NCBI GenBank assembly: GCA_034435275.1 | Contig: DAOTXP010000075.1 | Coordinates: 1 to 56,499, forward strand | Origin: JBFMCC01 sp034435275 | Lineage (GTDB): Bacteria > Chloroflexota > Anaerolineae > Anaerolineales > Villigracilaceae | Reading direction: 5' to 3' | DNA length: 56,499 nucleotides | Translations under genes and position numbers: made by a program | The notes under the pieces: generated by a model | Database searches by the model: none | What the model was told of the DNA's origin: nothing | The model's input: the letters and a program-made list of their open reading frames with translations, nothing else | Shown: piece by piece, positions 42,298 to 52,486 of the stretch | Layout: each line of letters begins with the position of its first letter | Position numbering within the stretch: the first letter of the stretch is position 1

Positions 42298-43730
42298 ACG
42301 TCTCCGCGCGGCGCGAACTGTTTCGCAAACGCCCCTCCTCAAATATCTACAGGCTGTTCGCCCTGGTCGTCATGATCCTGGGCGGCGTGTGGCTGATTCG
42401 CCAAGTGGATCGCGGCGAGATCCAGCCGCTGTTTTTGCCCACGCCCACGCCGACGCGCTTTGCCGAATCCTATTCGCTGGAGGGCGATGCTCACTTCACC
42501 GCCGGCAAACTGGACTCGGCTATTACCGCCTATCAGGAGGCGGCGCGCGTCGACCCGGACAACGCGCAGGTCTGGGCGCAGTTGGCGCGCATTCAGGCCT
42601 ATTCGTCTGCGCTGTTGACAACCGACTCGGAGCGTCTGGCGCGGCTCGAGGCGGCACTGGCCTCCGCCGACCAGGCGGCGGCGGTCGCGCCGGACGATTC
42701 AACGGTCCACGCCATCCGCGCCTTCGTCCTCGACTGGAATGCCAATCCGTCCCTCGTGGGAGACAGGCAGGCCCAGGCTTATCTGACCGAGGCCGAGCAG
42801 GAGGCCGTCCGCGCCCTGCAACTGGACAACCAGAATACGCTGGCGCTGATCTTCTATGCCGAAATCCTCGTGGATCAGCAGAAGTGGCCGCAGGCCGAGC
42901 AGAACATCATTCAAGCGGCCGAGCGCGGCCAAACGCTGATGGATCTGCACCGCGTTTATGCTTATGTGCACGAATCCTTTGGGCGATATAGCCAGGCCAT
43001 TGAAGAATATGATAAAGCCATCGCCCTCGCGCCCAATTTAACCTTCCTTCATCTGCGGGCCGGGGCAAATTACCGTCGTCTCGCCTTCGACAGTCCCAAT
43101 GAAGATAATGCCCGCGCTTTGTACGAAAAGTCTCTCGAATATTTTGCACGCGCCGCCGCGATCAACGAGCAGTTAGGTGTAAAAGACCCGATTCCTTATC
43201 TCTCGATTTCAAAGACCTATTCACAGATGGGCGAATTTTTCATCGCGGCGCGCAACGTGTTGAAGGCACTCGAATACGATCAGGCCAATGCCGATACTTA
43301 TGGACAATTGGGAATCGTATATTTCAAATCGCGCAATTACGAGGGCTCGATCCCCGCATTGAAATGCGCCGTGCGCGGTTGTACACCCGAGGAATCCTGT
43401 GAAGCGCGCGGCGGATGCGGCGAGACCGAGCAGGGTGTGCAAGTAACCGGCCTGGCACTTTCGCCGAACACGGTCGTTTACTATTATACATATGGCTCGG
43501 TGCTGGCCGCCCTCAGCCGGCCTCAGCGGAATTATTGTGCTGAGGCAATGGACGTGATGGCCGAGGTGAGAGCCGCTTACGGGTCCGACCCGGATATCGC
43601 CGGCATTGTCTCAGCCGCGGAGGCGATCTGCGCGGACCTCGGGGTTGGTCAACTTCCTACCGCCGCGACCGTCCTCCCGTCCACGCTTGAGCCCGGCACG
43701 CCGGACCTCACGCCGACATTGGCTCCGTGA
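42294..43730 (+). CDS. Membrane-anchored tetratricopeptide-repeat protein, paralog
   Basis: The protein has 478 residues from ATG 42294, overlapping the previous stop. It has the same plan: a basic start, a span at ~20-37, a hinge FLPTPTPTRFAES, then TPR units (~58-420), ending in a Thr/Pro tail. A Cys-rich insert (C-A-V-R-G-C-T-P-E-E-S-C-E-A-R-G-G-C, ~356-375) is absent from its partner and could form disulfides outside the cell. Tandem duplication followed by divergence is inferred. The groES promoter follows at ~50 bases. Confidence 0.8.
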   Translation: MNVSARRELFRKRPSSNIYRLFALVVMILGGVWLIRQVDRGEIQPLFLPTPTPTRFAESYSLEGDAHFTAGKLDSAITAYQEAARVDPDNAQVWAQLARIQAYSSALLTTDSERLARLEAALASADQAAAVAPDDSTVHAIRAFVLDWNANPSLVGDRQAQAYLTEAEQEAVRALQLDNQNTLALIFYAEILVDQQKWPQAEQNIIQAAERGQTLMDLHRVYAYVHESFGRYSQAIEEYDKAIALAPNLTFLHLRAGANYRRLAFDSPNEDNARALYEKSLEYFARAAAINEQLGVKDPIPYLSISKTYSQMGEFFIAARNVLKALEYDQANADTYGQLGIVYFKSRNYEGSIPALKCAVRGCTPEESCEARGGCGETEQGVQVTGLALSPNTVVYYYTYGSVLAALSRPQRNYCAEAMDVMAEVRAAYGSDPDIAGIVSAAEAICADLGVGQLPTAATVLPSTLEPGTPDLTPTLAP

Positions 43731-43781
43731 CAATTGGCCGGAGGGGAATATCAGAAGTTCGTTAATTTTTACACTTCTCCC

Positions 43782-43810
43782 TTGACTCTCCTGTTGAAGA
43801 CAAGTATCAT
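43782..43810 (+). promoter_or_regulatory. Sigma70-type promoter of groESL
   Basis: TTGACT (43782-43787), a 17-base spacer and TATCAT (43805-43810). The predicted start near 43817 lies just before CIRCE, so HrcA binding would block transcription. Confidence 0.8.
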
Positions 43811-43820
43811 ACGGCTAAAT

Positions 43821-43847
43821 TTAGCACTCTTATGTGTGGAGTGCTAA
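43821..43847. promoter_or_regulatory. CIRCE operator (HrcA heat-shock repressor site)
   Basis: TTAGCACTC, a 9-base spacer and GAGTGCTAA are a perfect match to the CIRCE consensus. It lies immediately downstream of the groES promoter. hrcA itself is not in the window. Confidence 0.97.
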
Positions 43848-43878
43848 ACCGCGTTATAAATCCATCAGGAGGAACGTT

Positions 43879-44172
43879 ATGAAACTATCTCTGAAACCCC
43901 TCGGTGATCGGCTCGTGGTCGAACCCATTGAACAGGAAGAGGTGACCGCGGGCGGTATCGTCCTGCCCGAGACAGCCAAGGAAAAGCCTCAGCAGGGCAA
44001 GGTTCTGGCGGCCGGCCCCGGTGCCCGTGACGAGGACGGCAAGCGCATCCCCATGGATGTCAAGGTCGGTGACAAGGTGCTGTATGCCAAGTATGCCGGT
44101 ACCGAGTTCAAGCTGGATGGCAAGAAACTGCTCATCCTGCGCGAAAGCGACCTGCTGGCGATCATCGAGTAA
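43879..44172 (+). CDS. groES: Co-chaperonin GroES
   Basis: The protein has 97 residues from ATG 43879, with AGGAGG 6-7 bases upstream; the frame upstream runs into CIRCE. LKPLGDRLVVEP, the mobile-loop GGIVLPETAKEKPQ, GKVLAAGPG and VLYAKYAGTE are diagnostic. It forms the heptameric lid of GroEL and releases folded client protein in the cytoplasm. It is heat-inducible through CIRCE. Confidence 0.98.
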   Translation: MKLSLKPLGDRLVVEPIEQEEVTAGGIVLPETAKEKPQQGKVLAAGPGARDEDGKRIPMDVKVGDKVLYAKYAGTEFKLDGKKLLILRESDLLAIIE

Positions 44173-44204
44173 CACCCCTAAGCTAACAACTGGAGGAATT
44201 CCCT

Positions 44205-45836
<1,632 letters not shown>

Positions 45837-45852
45837 ACCATCCGCATGTGAC

Positions 45853-45894
45853 AGAAACCCGTTTTCTCGCAGAAAACGGGTTTCTCATTTTTTC
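45853..45894 (+). terminator. Intrinsic terminator of groESL
   Basis: Perfect 15-bp stem (45853-45867 with 45871-45885), loop CGC, then CATTTTTTC. It ends just before the TATAAT box of the next gene. Confidence 0.9.
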
Positions 45895-45896
45895 GG

Positions 45897-45902
45897 TATA
45901 AT
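45897..45902 (+). promoter_or_regulatory. Perfect TATAAT box 7 bases before a start codon (leaderless signature)
   Basis: TATAAT is followed by seven bases and ATG 45910. It begins two bases after the groESL terminator tail. There is no room for a Shine-Dalgarno site. Confidence 0.55.
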
Positions 45903-45909
45903 CCTGACG

Positions 45910-46791
45910 ATGTTTTCCCGCCTGACCGGAAAATTCAGAACGACGATTCTTCTGCTGACCTTCGGCCTGTCTGCCTGCGCGTCGTTCGGGACCCCGGCCA
46001 CGCCCACGCCCACCGTGACCCCTGCGCCGCCCACCGCCACCCCCGTCCCCGCCGCGGCAACCGTCAACGGCGAGATCATGCCCATGGCAGAATTCGAGGC
46101 AGAACTGGCGCGTTATCAATCCGCGATGGCTGCGCTCGGCAAGACGGTGTCTGAGGAAGAGGCCTCGAAGATCGTCCTCGACGATTTGATAGACCAGGTC
46201 CTGCTGGCGCAGGGCGCGAGGGCCGCGGGCTTTGATTTAACGGAGGCAGACTTACAGTCCCGCATCGACGCGCTGGCTGATTCCGTTGGCGGCGCGGACC
46301 AGTTGTCCGCGTGGCAGTCCGCGCACGGTTATGACGAGTCATCCTTTCGCAGTGCATTGAGGCGCGCCGTGGAGGCGGCCTGGATGCGTGACAAAATCAT
46401 TGCGGATGTCCCCGGTACTGCGGAGCAGGTACACGTCCAGCAAATTCTCGCCTATAATGAAGATGCCGCCCGCCGGGCCCTGGAACAATTGCAGGCCGGC
46501 AAGGCTTTCGATGAAGTGGCCGTAATCTACGATCCTCTCACGCGCGGCGACCTGGGCTGGTTCCCCCGCGGTTACCTGCTGGAGCCGAAGATCGAGGAAG
46601 CCGCGTTCAACCTGCAGGTTGGACAGTACAGCGAGGTCATTGCCACGGAGGTCGGCTTTCACATCATCATGGTGTTGGAACGCGGCGACCATCCACTTTC
46701 GCCGGATGCCCTGCTGACCGTGCAGGAACAGGCTGTGCGCGAGTGGCTGGCCGGGCAACGCGCCCAGGCGCAGATTGTCTTTGCACGGTGA
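45910..46791 (+). CDS. Parvulin-type peptidyl-prolyl isomerase lipoprotein (SurA/PrsA-like)
   Basis: The protein has 293 residues. The lipobox is LSAC (Cys 22), then a Thr/Pro linker (~28-48). The SurA_N-like helical region (~50-165) contains ATVNGEIMPMAEFEAEL. The rotamase domain (~168-270) shows VHVQQILAYNEDAARRALEQLQAG, DLGWFPRGYLL and GFHIIMVLERGD, the parvulin core. It assists folding of exported proteins at the outer face of the membrane. It is downstream of groESL but transcribed separately. Confidence 0.85.
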   Translation: MFSRLTGKFRTTILLLTFGLSACASFGTPATPTPTVTPAPPTATPVPAAATVNGEIMPMAEFEAELARYQSAMAALGKTVSEEEASKIVLDDLIDQVLLAQGARAAGFDLTEADLQSRIDALADSVGGADQLSAWQSAHGYDESSFRSALRRAVEAAWMRDKIIADVPGTAEQVHVQQILAYNEDAARRALEQLQAGKAFDEVAVIYDPLTRGDLGWFPRGYLLEPKIEEAAFNLQVGQYSEVIATEVGFHIIMVLERGDHPLSPDALLTVQEQAVREWLAGQRAQAQIVFAR

Positions 46792-46810
46792 CGCCGCAGG
46801 AGTGACTTTG

Positions 46811-47557
46811 ATGAGTAACTACGACGATATTGATTTCGACAAGCCTTCCACATCGTCCAGTTCGCCATTGCAAATCTGGGATCTGCTGTCCCTCGGTGTG
46901 CTGTTCATGACACTTTGCATTGGAATTTATTTTGTGCTGGTGTTCATGTTTCCCAACAGCAGCATCAACCCGCTTTCGCCCAGCCGTTTCGATATCCTGC
47001 TGCCTCCCACGGCTACGATCACGCCGCTCGGCCTGCCTCCCACCTGGACGCCGACCAGTACACCCGAACTGCCCGCAACCGAGACGCCTCCGCCCACATT
47101 CACTCCCATCTTTACCCCCACGTTCTTCTCGCTCGTTCCTCCCACCGAAACGCCCAGACCGACCGCCACACCCAAGGCGCCTTTCAATGTGACCATCACG
47201 CCGATTGACAGTACCATCATCCACCCGGAACTGGGTTGCAACTGGCTGGGCGTGCGCGGCGAAGTGGTGGACCGCAACAACAGCCCGATGCTATTCATGC
47301 AGGTCCAGGTGGGCGGGACGCTGAACGGTCAGTTCATTGACCCGAACCTGCACACCACCGTGACCGGCATCGAGTATGGCAAGGCCACGTTCGAACTGCC
47401 TCTCGGGACGGTGCCGATCGCCTCGAATAACACCCTGTGGATTCATGTCCTGGATCAGGCGGGCGTACCGATCTCGCAAAAAGTCTATTTCAGCACCTAC
47501 AACGATTGCACCAAGAACATGATCCTGATCCGTTTCAAGGATAACCGTTCGCAATAA
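46811..47557 (+). CDS. Membrane-anchored protein with Thr/Pro linker and C-terminal Ig-like domain
   Basis: The protein has 248 residues from ATG 46811 (AGGAG upstream); the longer frame overlaps the previous gene. A Ser-rich start and one membrane span (~23-46) are followed by a long Thr/Pro-rich spacer (~60-130). The C-terminal ~110-residue domain has GCNWLGVRGEVVDRN, two Cys residues and a final YNDCTKNMILIRF. It is likely an exposed beta domain. It is not a recognisable FW domain, as the C-T-W motif is missing. It is 19 bases after the isomerase gene and shares its terminator. Confidence 0.72.
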   Translation: MSNYDDIDFDKPSTSSSSPLQIWDLLSLGVLFMTLCIGIYFVLVFMFPNSSINPLSPSRFDILLPPTATITPLGLPPTWTPTSTPELPATETPPPTFTPIFTPTFFSLVPPTETPRPTATPKAPFNVTITPIDSTIIHPELGCNWLGVRGEVVDRNNSPMLFMQVQVGGTLNGQFIDPNLHTTVTGIEYGKATFELPLGTVPIASNNTLWIHVLDQAGVPISQKVYFSTYNDCTKNMILIRFKDNRSQ

Positions 47558-47560
47558 AGC

Positions 47561-47595
47561 ATCGGGCGAGGTCAGCGACCTCGCCCGATATTTTT
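47561..47595 (+). terminator. Intrinsic terminator
   Basis: Perfect 13-bp GC stem (47561-47573 with 47577-47589), loop AGC, then ATTTTT. It ends the plus-strand unit and may also serve ilvE, whose stop is at 47611. Confidence 0.88.
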
Positions 47596-47610
47596 AATCG
47601 CTGGATAGTC

Positions 47611-48528
47611 TTACACGGCCACATTCCACTTTGCGTATTTTGGATTCCTGCCTCGCAGGATGTCATCCAGCATCGTCCGCAGTTTTGTGGTGACCGGGCC
47701 CATCTGTCCGGCGCCGATGGGGCGGTGATCCACTTTCGTCACCGCGGTTATCTGCGCGGCGGTGCCGGTCAGGAACAACTCCTCGGCGATGAAGACCTCG
47801 GTGCGGTCAATCGAGCGTTCCACTACTTCGATTCCCAATTCATTTCTTGCCAGTTCGATGATCGAACGGCGCGTGATGCCCTCAAGGATATTGTCCGTGA
47901 CGGGCGGCGTGACCAGCACGTCGTTGCGCATCATGAAGACGTTCATGGCCGAGCCTTCCGAGACATGACCGTTCTGGTCCAAAACCAGCGCCTCGTCGAA
48001 GCCCGCCAGCACCGCGTCCGATTTGATCAGCGCCGAGTTGGCGTACGCGCCGGCCACCTTGCCGCGCGCCGGGATGACGTTATCGTCAATGCGCCGCCAC
48101 GAGGAAAAGGTCACATGGGCGTTGGTGTCGTTCTTGACGTATTTGTCGAACGGTAATACCAGAATGCTGAACTCGTCGCGCAGGTCGTGCAGGCGCACGC
48201 CGATCCCGAGGTCCGCTTTGTAGATCGTGGGCCGCAGGTACACATCCTGCTGCCAGTTGTCGGTGCGCAGAAGATCGAGTGTCAACTGAATCAACCCCTC
48301 CTCGTCGTAGTCAATGCTCATGCGAAACATGCGCGCCGAATGCAGCAGGCGGCGGTAATGATCCCAGGGACGAAAAACGAAGAGCCGTTTCTGCTCTTCG
48401 TTCCAGTAGCCGCGCATGCCGCCGAACACCGCTGTACCATAAAGGAAGGCATGCGTTGCAATGCTGACCTTCGCCTCTGAGAAGGGGACGATCTTCCCTT
48501 CGAAGAATACGTGACTCTCTCCTGCCAC
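47611..48528 (-). CDS. ilvE: Branched-chain amino-acid aminotransferase
   Basis: The protein has 305 residues. GTG 48528 is chosen: GGAGGT lies 8 bases upstream, while the longer start (GTG 48534) would be only 2 bases away. The class IV PLP fold shows HAFLYGTAVFGGMRGYW, IPARGKVAGAYANS with the PLP-binding Lys (~156), LDQNGHVSEGSAMNVFM and TGTAAQITAV. It catalyses the last step of Val, Leu and Ile synthesis with glutamate. It stands alone and is divergent from the DUF2087 gene. Confidence 0.93.
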   Translation of the reverse strand: MAGESHVFFEGKIVPFSEAKVSIATHAFLYGTAVFGGMRGYWNEEQKRLFVFRPWDHYRRLLHSARMFRMSIDYDEEGLIQLTLDLLRTDNWQQDVYLRPTIYKADLGIGVRLHDLRDEFSILVLPFDKYVKNDTNAHVTFSSWRRIDDNVIPARGKVAGAYANSALIKSDAVLAGFDEALVLDQNGHVSEGSAMNVFMMRNDVLVTPPVTDNILEGITRRSIIELARNELGIEVVERSIDRTEVFIAEELFLTGTAAQITAVTKVDHRPIGAGQMGPVTTKLRTMLDDILRGRNPKYAKWNVAV

Positions 48529-48604
48529 AGGCACACCTCCAGGGTGGGATAAGGGTTCACTTGCGGGGAAATTATAACCGATTTAGTCCGCTTCACTCTC
48601 GACC

Positions 48605-48826
48605 TTGAATCTGACTGCCGTTATCGCGGACATGGACTTGGATGTTTACGACCAGAAGGCGCTGTCCGATTCCTGCCGCGTTGGCAAACGATACAGCGAG
48701 AAGCAGGTCAATGAAATCCTGGGCGGCTACCACGAAGACACAGCGACGCTTCGCCGCGAATTGATGGGCTATGGGTTGATGAAACGCGAAGGCGGCGGAG
48801 GAGAATATTGGAGAGTTGAAAGCTGA
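48605..48826 (+). CDS. Small DUF2087-type protein
   Basis: The protein has 73 residues from TTG 48605 (an in-frame stop lies just upstream) or 64 from ATG 48632. The segment GKRYSEKQVNEILGGYHEDTATLRRELMGYGLMKRE matches the DUF2087 core, a winged-helix-like fold often found beside transcriptional regulators. The final YWR is also typical. The N-terminus is shorter than usual for the family. It is convergent with the DUF711 gene, with 2 bases between stops. Confidence 0.7.
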   Translation: MNLTAVIADMDLDVYDQKALSDSCRVGKRYSEKQVNEILGGYHEDTATLRRELMGYGLMKREGGGGEYWRVES

Positions 48827-48828
48827 GA

Positions 48829-50094
48829 TTAACGCGAATTCAATTGAATGACTTCGTCACCCGCGAACGCGCCTCCCAACGCCTCGGCCTCCAGTGACAT
48901 CACCTTGCTGTTCGCGAAGAATCCGAAATCGAAAGTCGTCTCGTCGCCTGCCTTCTTTCCGGGCACAGGCATCAGCCGCGCGGTGAGGGGCTTATCGAGG
49001 CGCAGGGCCAGCGCGGACAGGTCGAGCAATAGCGGCGCGATCTGTTCGGCGGTGGTATCGCCGGGCAGGGGAATTGTGTCCAGACCCGTGCCGCAGACGG
49101 TTGAATAGAGCAGAAGGTCTTTGACCGTCAGCGTCCCTTCGGCGGCGCGCTTGGCAAGGACGGAATCTTCCAGCACAGGCGGCATGAATCCGCTGAAGCC
49201 GGTGTGAGGAAAATCGGCGCGGTCTACCGTCTCAGTCAACAATGAAGCCGCGGCCAGCGATCCGTGAAAACCGATCTTCGGAATCCCCATTCTCTCGACC
49301 GCGTTGCCCAGCGAATGGGCCTCGTCGGGAAAGGGCGCGAGGGAGAAGTCGATGCCGCCGAATTTCGGGAATTGGGTATCGGGAACTGGGAGTCGGGAGT
49401 TGGGAATTGGGAATCGGGAAAGGTCTCCTGCTACACGTGCAATGGCCTTGCCGTGTTTTTCGATTTCAGCAATCAGCGCTTGTCGTCCCTCCTCCAAAGA
49501 TTTTGCATTTGAAAATGCTGCCACGGCGAGAACCGCGGCCTCGGTCGCAATCGCAAACGCGGGCTCATCTTTATCCCAATACGCGGCGGGGAAGAAGGGC
49601 GCGCCGGGCGGGACGTTGGCCAGCGCGGCGAAACGCAGGTTGGCAAAGCCGTTCGGGTCGAGCGGCGCGCACTTGACGATGATCCCGGCGCAGGCGCGCA
49701 CCGCGGCCAAATGAATTTTGGAGTCCGACGGCTGGCCGTCGTTTTGGCTGGTCATCTTCCCGCCGAAGAAGATATTTTCAGAGGCGGCAATGGCCTCTGG
49801 AATGACCGCGTAACTTTCGGGGAAGCCGGTCAGCGCGGGGCCGAGGCAGGCATAGGCAATGCCGATTTGTGGAAGCAGGTTTGACAGGGCTTCCGCCAGT
49901 TTCGGCGTTTCCTTTGATTTCCCTTTCAATAGATGAGGAAATGGAATCGTCGCCAGCCGCGCCGTCTGGACTTCGTAGCCCGCGGCCTCGTACGCGGACC
50001 TGGCTTTGGTCAAAAACTCGCCCGCCGCGCGCAGGACTTTTTCATCCAGCGGCCAGCCGGGATTGCAGAAGTAGGTGATGGAGCGGATTTTCAT
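48829..50094 (-). CDS. DUF711 (UPF0210) family protein with an in-frame repeat insertion
   Basis: The protein has 421 residues from ATG 50094. IRSITYFCNPGWP at the N-terminus, DKDEPAFAIATE, GIDFSLAPFPDEAHSLG and SGFMPPVLEDSVLAKRA are characteristic of DUF711/PFL-related proteins, whose reaction is unknown (distant relation to glycyl-radical lyase folds). Residues ~225-243 (Pro/Arg/Phe-rich) are encoded by a 7-base-period tandem repeat (49366-49420), so the insert is probably a surface loop. The upstream start region holds an interleaved inverted repeat. Confidence 0.82.
   Translation of the reverse strand: MKIRSITYFCNPGWPLDEKVLRAAGEFLTKARSAYEAAGYEVQTARLATIPFPHLLKGKSKETPKLAEALSNLLPQIGIAYACLGPALTGFPESYAVIPEAIAASENIFFGGKMTSQNDGQPSDSKIHLAAVRACAGIIVKCAPLDPNGFANLRFAALANVPPGAPFFPAAYWDKDEPAFAIATEAAVLAVAAFSNAKSLEEGRQALIAEIEKHGKAIARVAGDLSRFPIPNSRLPVPDTQFPKFGGIDFSLAPFPDEAHSLGNAVERMGIPKIGFHGSLAAASLLTETVDRADFPHTGFSGFMPPVLEDSVLAKRAAEGTLTVKDLLLYSTVCGTGLDTIPLPGDTTAEQIAPLLLDLSALALRLDKPLTARLMPVPGKKAGDETTFDFGFFANSKVMSLEAEALGGAFAGDEVIQLNSR
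49366..49420. repeat. Seven-base-period tandem repeat inside the DUF711 gene
   Basis: About eight units of the type (C/T)GGGA-x-T with variations. The period keeps the frame open because the whole tract fits a multiple of three within the gene. Confidence 0.75.
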
Positions 50095-50109
50095 CGGTTT
50101 CTCTTTTGG

Positions 50110-50179
50110 TGGTCGAGTAGGCGGCGGGTCTCGATGCGTCCCTGCGGGACTACTCGACCAGCGCCGCCGTATCGAGACC
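50110..50179. repeat. Interleaved inverted repeat upstream of the DUF711 gene
   Basis: TGGTCGAGTAG (50110-50120) pairs with 50150-50160. GGTCTCGAT (50127-50135) pairs with 50171-50179. The two hairpins are mutually exclusive or pseudoknot-like. It fills the gap between the TrmH-type gene and the DUF711 gene. Confidence 0.7.
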
Positions 50180-50186
50180 ACTCCTG

Positions 50187-50957
50187 TTATTTTCTTTGCC
50201 TCACGACCTCAAACATCAGCACCGACCCTGCCACCGCCGCGTTCAGCGACTCGGCCTTTCCCTTCATCGGGATGCTAATTTGCTGATTTGCCAACTTGCG
50301 CGCCTGCTTGCTCGCACCCTCGGCCTCGCCTCCCACGATCAACGCCAATGGCTGGCGCAGGTCGGTCTCCCAGCAGGAGTGTCCATTCATATCAGCCAGA
50401 AAAACCTGTAAACCTGCGGACTTTCCAACTCGACCGATTTCCTCCCACATCATCGCCTGGATCGGCAGCCTGAAATGCGCGCCCATCCCCGCCCGCACGA
50501 CCTTCGGCGCGAAGGCATCTGTCGTTTCGGGAGGCAGTAACACGGCCTGCACACCGGCCGCGTCCGCGCTGCGGAGCAATGTGCCTAGATTGCCCGGGTC
50601 ACGGATTTGGTCGAGGATGAGAAGGAAATCAGGGGATAAGGGTAAAGGAAGAGGCGTTAGTTCGAGTGCCGCAAGAATGCCCTGCGAAGTTTCAGTGTCG
50701 GTGAGAGAGCGCATCAGGCTGGGAGAGACTTCGTCACATTCCACCCCTTGCAACTTTAAACTTTCAACATTCAACCTGCCGCGCTCGTTCAATGTCTCAT
50801 CATACAAGACAAACCGAAATCTCCAATGACTGCCTGCCGCTTCTTCCACCAGCCGCACGCCTTCCGCGACGAACGCGCCTGCCTCGCGCCGTTCCTTCGG
50901 ACGGCCGGTCAGTGCGCGCACCATTTTGATTTTGGAGTTTTGAGCAGATGTGATCAT
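50187..50957 (-). CDS. TrmH/SpoU-family RNA 2'-O-methyltransferase
   Basis: The protein has 256 residues. All SpoU motifs are visible: DQIRDPGNLGTLLRSADAAG (~118-137), LALIVGGEAEG (~206-216) and ISIPMKGKAESLNAAVAG (~230-247). The N-terminal substrate-binding part (ITSAQNSKIKMVRAL, EAGAFVAEGVRLVEEA) is like RlmB/TsnR-type enzymes. It methylates a ribose in rRNA or tRNA using SAM; the exact site is unclear. Residues ~60-69 are encoded by a CAACTTT-type repeat tract (50751-50777). It is separated by 33 bases from the macro-domain gene upstream. Confidence 0.88.
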   Translation of the reverse strand: MITSAQNSKIKMVRALTGRPKERREAGAFVAEGVRLVEEAAGSHWRFRFVLYDETLNERGRLNVESLKLQGVECDEVSPSLMRSLTDTETSQGILAALELTPLPLPLSPDFLLILDQIRDPGNLGTLLRSADAAGVQAVLLPPETTDAFAPKVVRAGMGAHFRLPIQAMMWEEIGRVGKSAGLQVFLADMNGHSCWETDLRQPLALIVGGEAEGASKQARKLANQQISIPMKGKAESLNAAVAGSVLMFEVVRQRK

Positions 50958-50990
50958 GGTTAATGGAGTATGGAGTCATGGGCGAATCCA

Positions 50991-51572
50991 TCAGCCATTT
51001 TCCATCCTCCAGATTTCAAGGAACGCCTTCACAGTGGCATCATCGAACAACACCAGCCGAACGATTTTCAAATGGGAAGTTTCCTTTTCAAAATAGTCTT
51101 TGATGGATTTCAGAACAATTCCCGCGGCGCGTTCCTTGGGGAAACCGTAGATGCCCGTGGAAATGGCCGGGAACGCGATGGACGCGAGTCCCAGTTCGTC
51201 GGCCACGCGCAGGGAGCCGCGGATCGCGTCCGCTAATTTGGCGTCCTCATTGCCGCCTGCCCCCGCACTTTGGGGGTCGCCCCACACCGGGCCTACAGCG
51301 TGAATCACGTATTTCGCAGGCAGGCGCCCGCCCGAAGTCCACGCGGGACGCGAGTGGGTGACGAGGCCGTGTTTGCGAATCCACTCGTCCGATTCGCGCT
51401 GGATCGAGTCGCCGCCGCGCTTCGCGATCGCCCACGCCACGCCGCCTGCGTGCTGGAGGTGTTCGTTGGCCGCGTTGACAATGGCGTCCACTTCTTCGAG
51501 CGTGAGGTCGCCCTGCGCGATTTGCAGAGATGAACCGTTTGGCAGAATCTTTTCGACGAGCAGATGGCTCAT
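50991..51572 (-). CDS. Macro-domain protein (ADP-ribose/O-acetyl-ADP-ribose processing)
   Basis: The protein has 193 residues. The macro-fold motifs are VDAIVNAANEHLQHAGGVA (~28-46), YVIHAVGPVWG (~90-100) and FPAISTGIYGFP (~140-151). The Asn-Ala-Ala-Asn and Gly-Gly-Val elements bind ADP-ribose. Such proteins deacetylate O-acetyl-ADP-ribose or remove ADP-ribose from targets. It is probably cotranscribed with the SpoU methylase and has a promoter of the leaderless type. Confidence 0.9.
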   Translation of the reverse strand: MSHLLVEKILPNGSSLQIAQGDLTLEEVDAIVNAANEHLQHAGGVAWAIAKRGGDSIQRESDEWIRKHGLVTHSRPAWTSGGRLPAKYVIHAVGPVWGDPQSAGAGGNEDAKLADAIRGSLRVADELGLASIAFPAISTGIYGFPKERAAGIVLKSIKDYFEKETSHLKIVRLVLFDDATVKAFLEIWRMENG

Positions 51573-51578
51573 GCCGCT

Positions 51579-51608
51579 ATTCTACAACAAAACGCCCGGC
51601 GGGCTCAA
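51579..51608 (-). promoter_or_regulatory. TTGAGC-N18-TAGAAT promoter, -10 exactly 6 bases before the macro-domain gene
   Basis: TTGAGC (51608-51603), 18 bases, TAGAAT (51584-51579), six bases and ATG 51572. No ribosome binding site is present. A leaderless mRNA is inferred. Confidence 0.5.
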
Positions 51609-51640
51609 ACCCACCGGGCGCTCATTGCTCATTTGCTTGC

Positions 51641-51988
<348 letters not shown>

Positions 51989-52111
51989 TTCTTGGACCTC
52001 CTGCGAACTCCAGGGCGTCGGCGTCCTTCGTCTTGACTCAGGATCACCAGTTGCGTACACCCAGCAGCCGCAAATTAAGATTGGATATTGATGCGGGTGA
52101 TGGTTTGTTCA

Positions 52112-52145
52112 CCACAGAGATTGTTTTTCTCTGTGCGCTCTGTGG
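52112..52145. repeat. Short inverted repeat between rpmI and rplT
   Basis: CCACAGAG (52112-52119) and CTCTGTGG (52138-52145), with CTCTGTG-type tracts between, resemble the tract at about 20950-20980. It lengthens the rpmI-rplT gap to 167 bases. Confidence 0.55.
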
Positions 52146-52155
52146 GGAGAGCGGA

Positions 52156-52386
52156 TCACTCTTCCATGTTGGGGGCGAGGCGATGGATGCGCTTGACGTA
52201 CCCGCGCCCTTTGACGGGGATCATCTCGCTCAACACAGCCTTGGTGCGGTCGGACGTGCGGCGGCGCAGGTGGCTCTTTCCGCCTTTCGTCCGCACCAGT
52301 TTGCCGGACCCGGTCAGCCGGAACCGTTTGGAGGTGGCCTTGTGGGTCTTCAGTTTGAACTTGCCAGATTTCTGCTTGCGAGGCAC
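52156..52386 (-). CDS. rpmI: 50S ribosomal protein L35
   Basis: The protein has 76 residues from GTG 52386; AAAGGAG lies 6 bases upstream and the second residues P-R-K-Q-K are normal. KTHKATSKRFRLTGSGK and KSHLRRRTSDRTK are family hallmarks. It is slightly longer than the usual 64-66 residues at the C-terminus (RLAPNMEE). It is a component of the large ribosomal subunit and the middle gene of the infC operon. Confidence 0.96.
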   Translation of the reverse strand: MPRKQKSGKFKLKTHKATSKRFRLTGSGKLVRTKGGKSHLRRRTSDRTKAVLSEMIPVKGRGYVKRIHRLAPNMEE

Positions 52387-52486
52387 AGCGAACTCCTTTC
52401 AGACAAAATAAACCGCCTGTGCTTGGCGATTTTCCAAGTGCGGGCCGGTTCGAATCTCCCGCGGGGTCTTACGAAATTGGAGATTC

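Noticed and set aside
46811..47557. Another FW-domain protein
   Set aside because: It has the Thr/Pro linker and a beta domain but lacks the PDGT and C-T-W signatures.
49366..49420. CRISPR-like array
   Set aside because: The period is ~7 bases with no spacers, and the tract lies in frame inside a gene; it is a simple tandem repeat.
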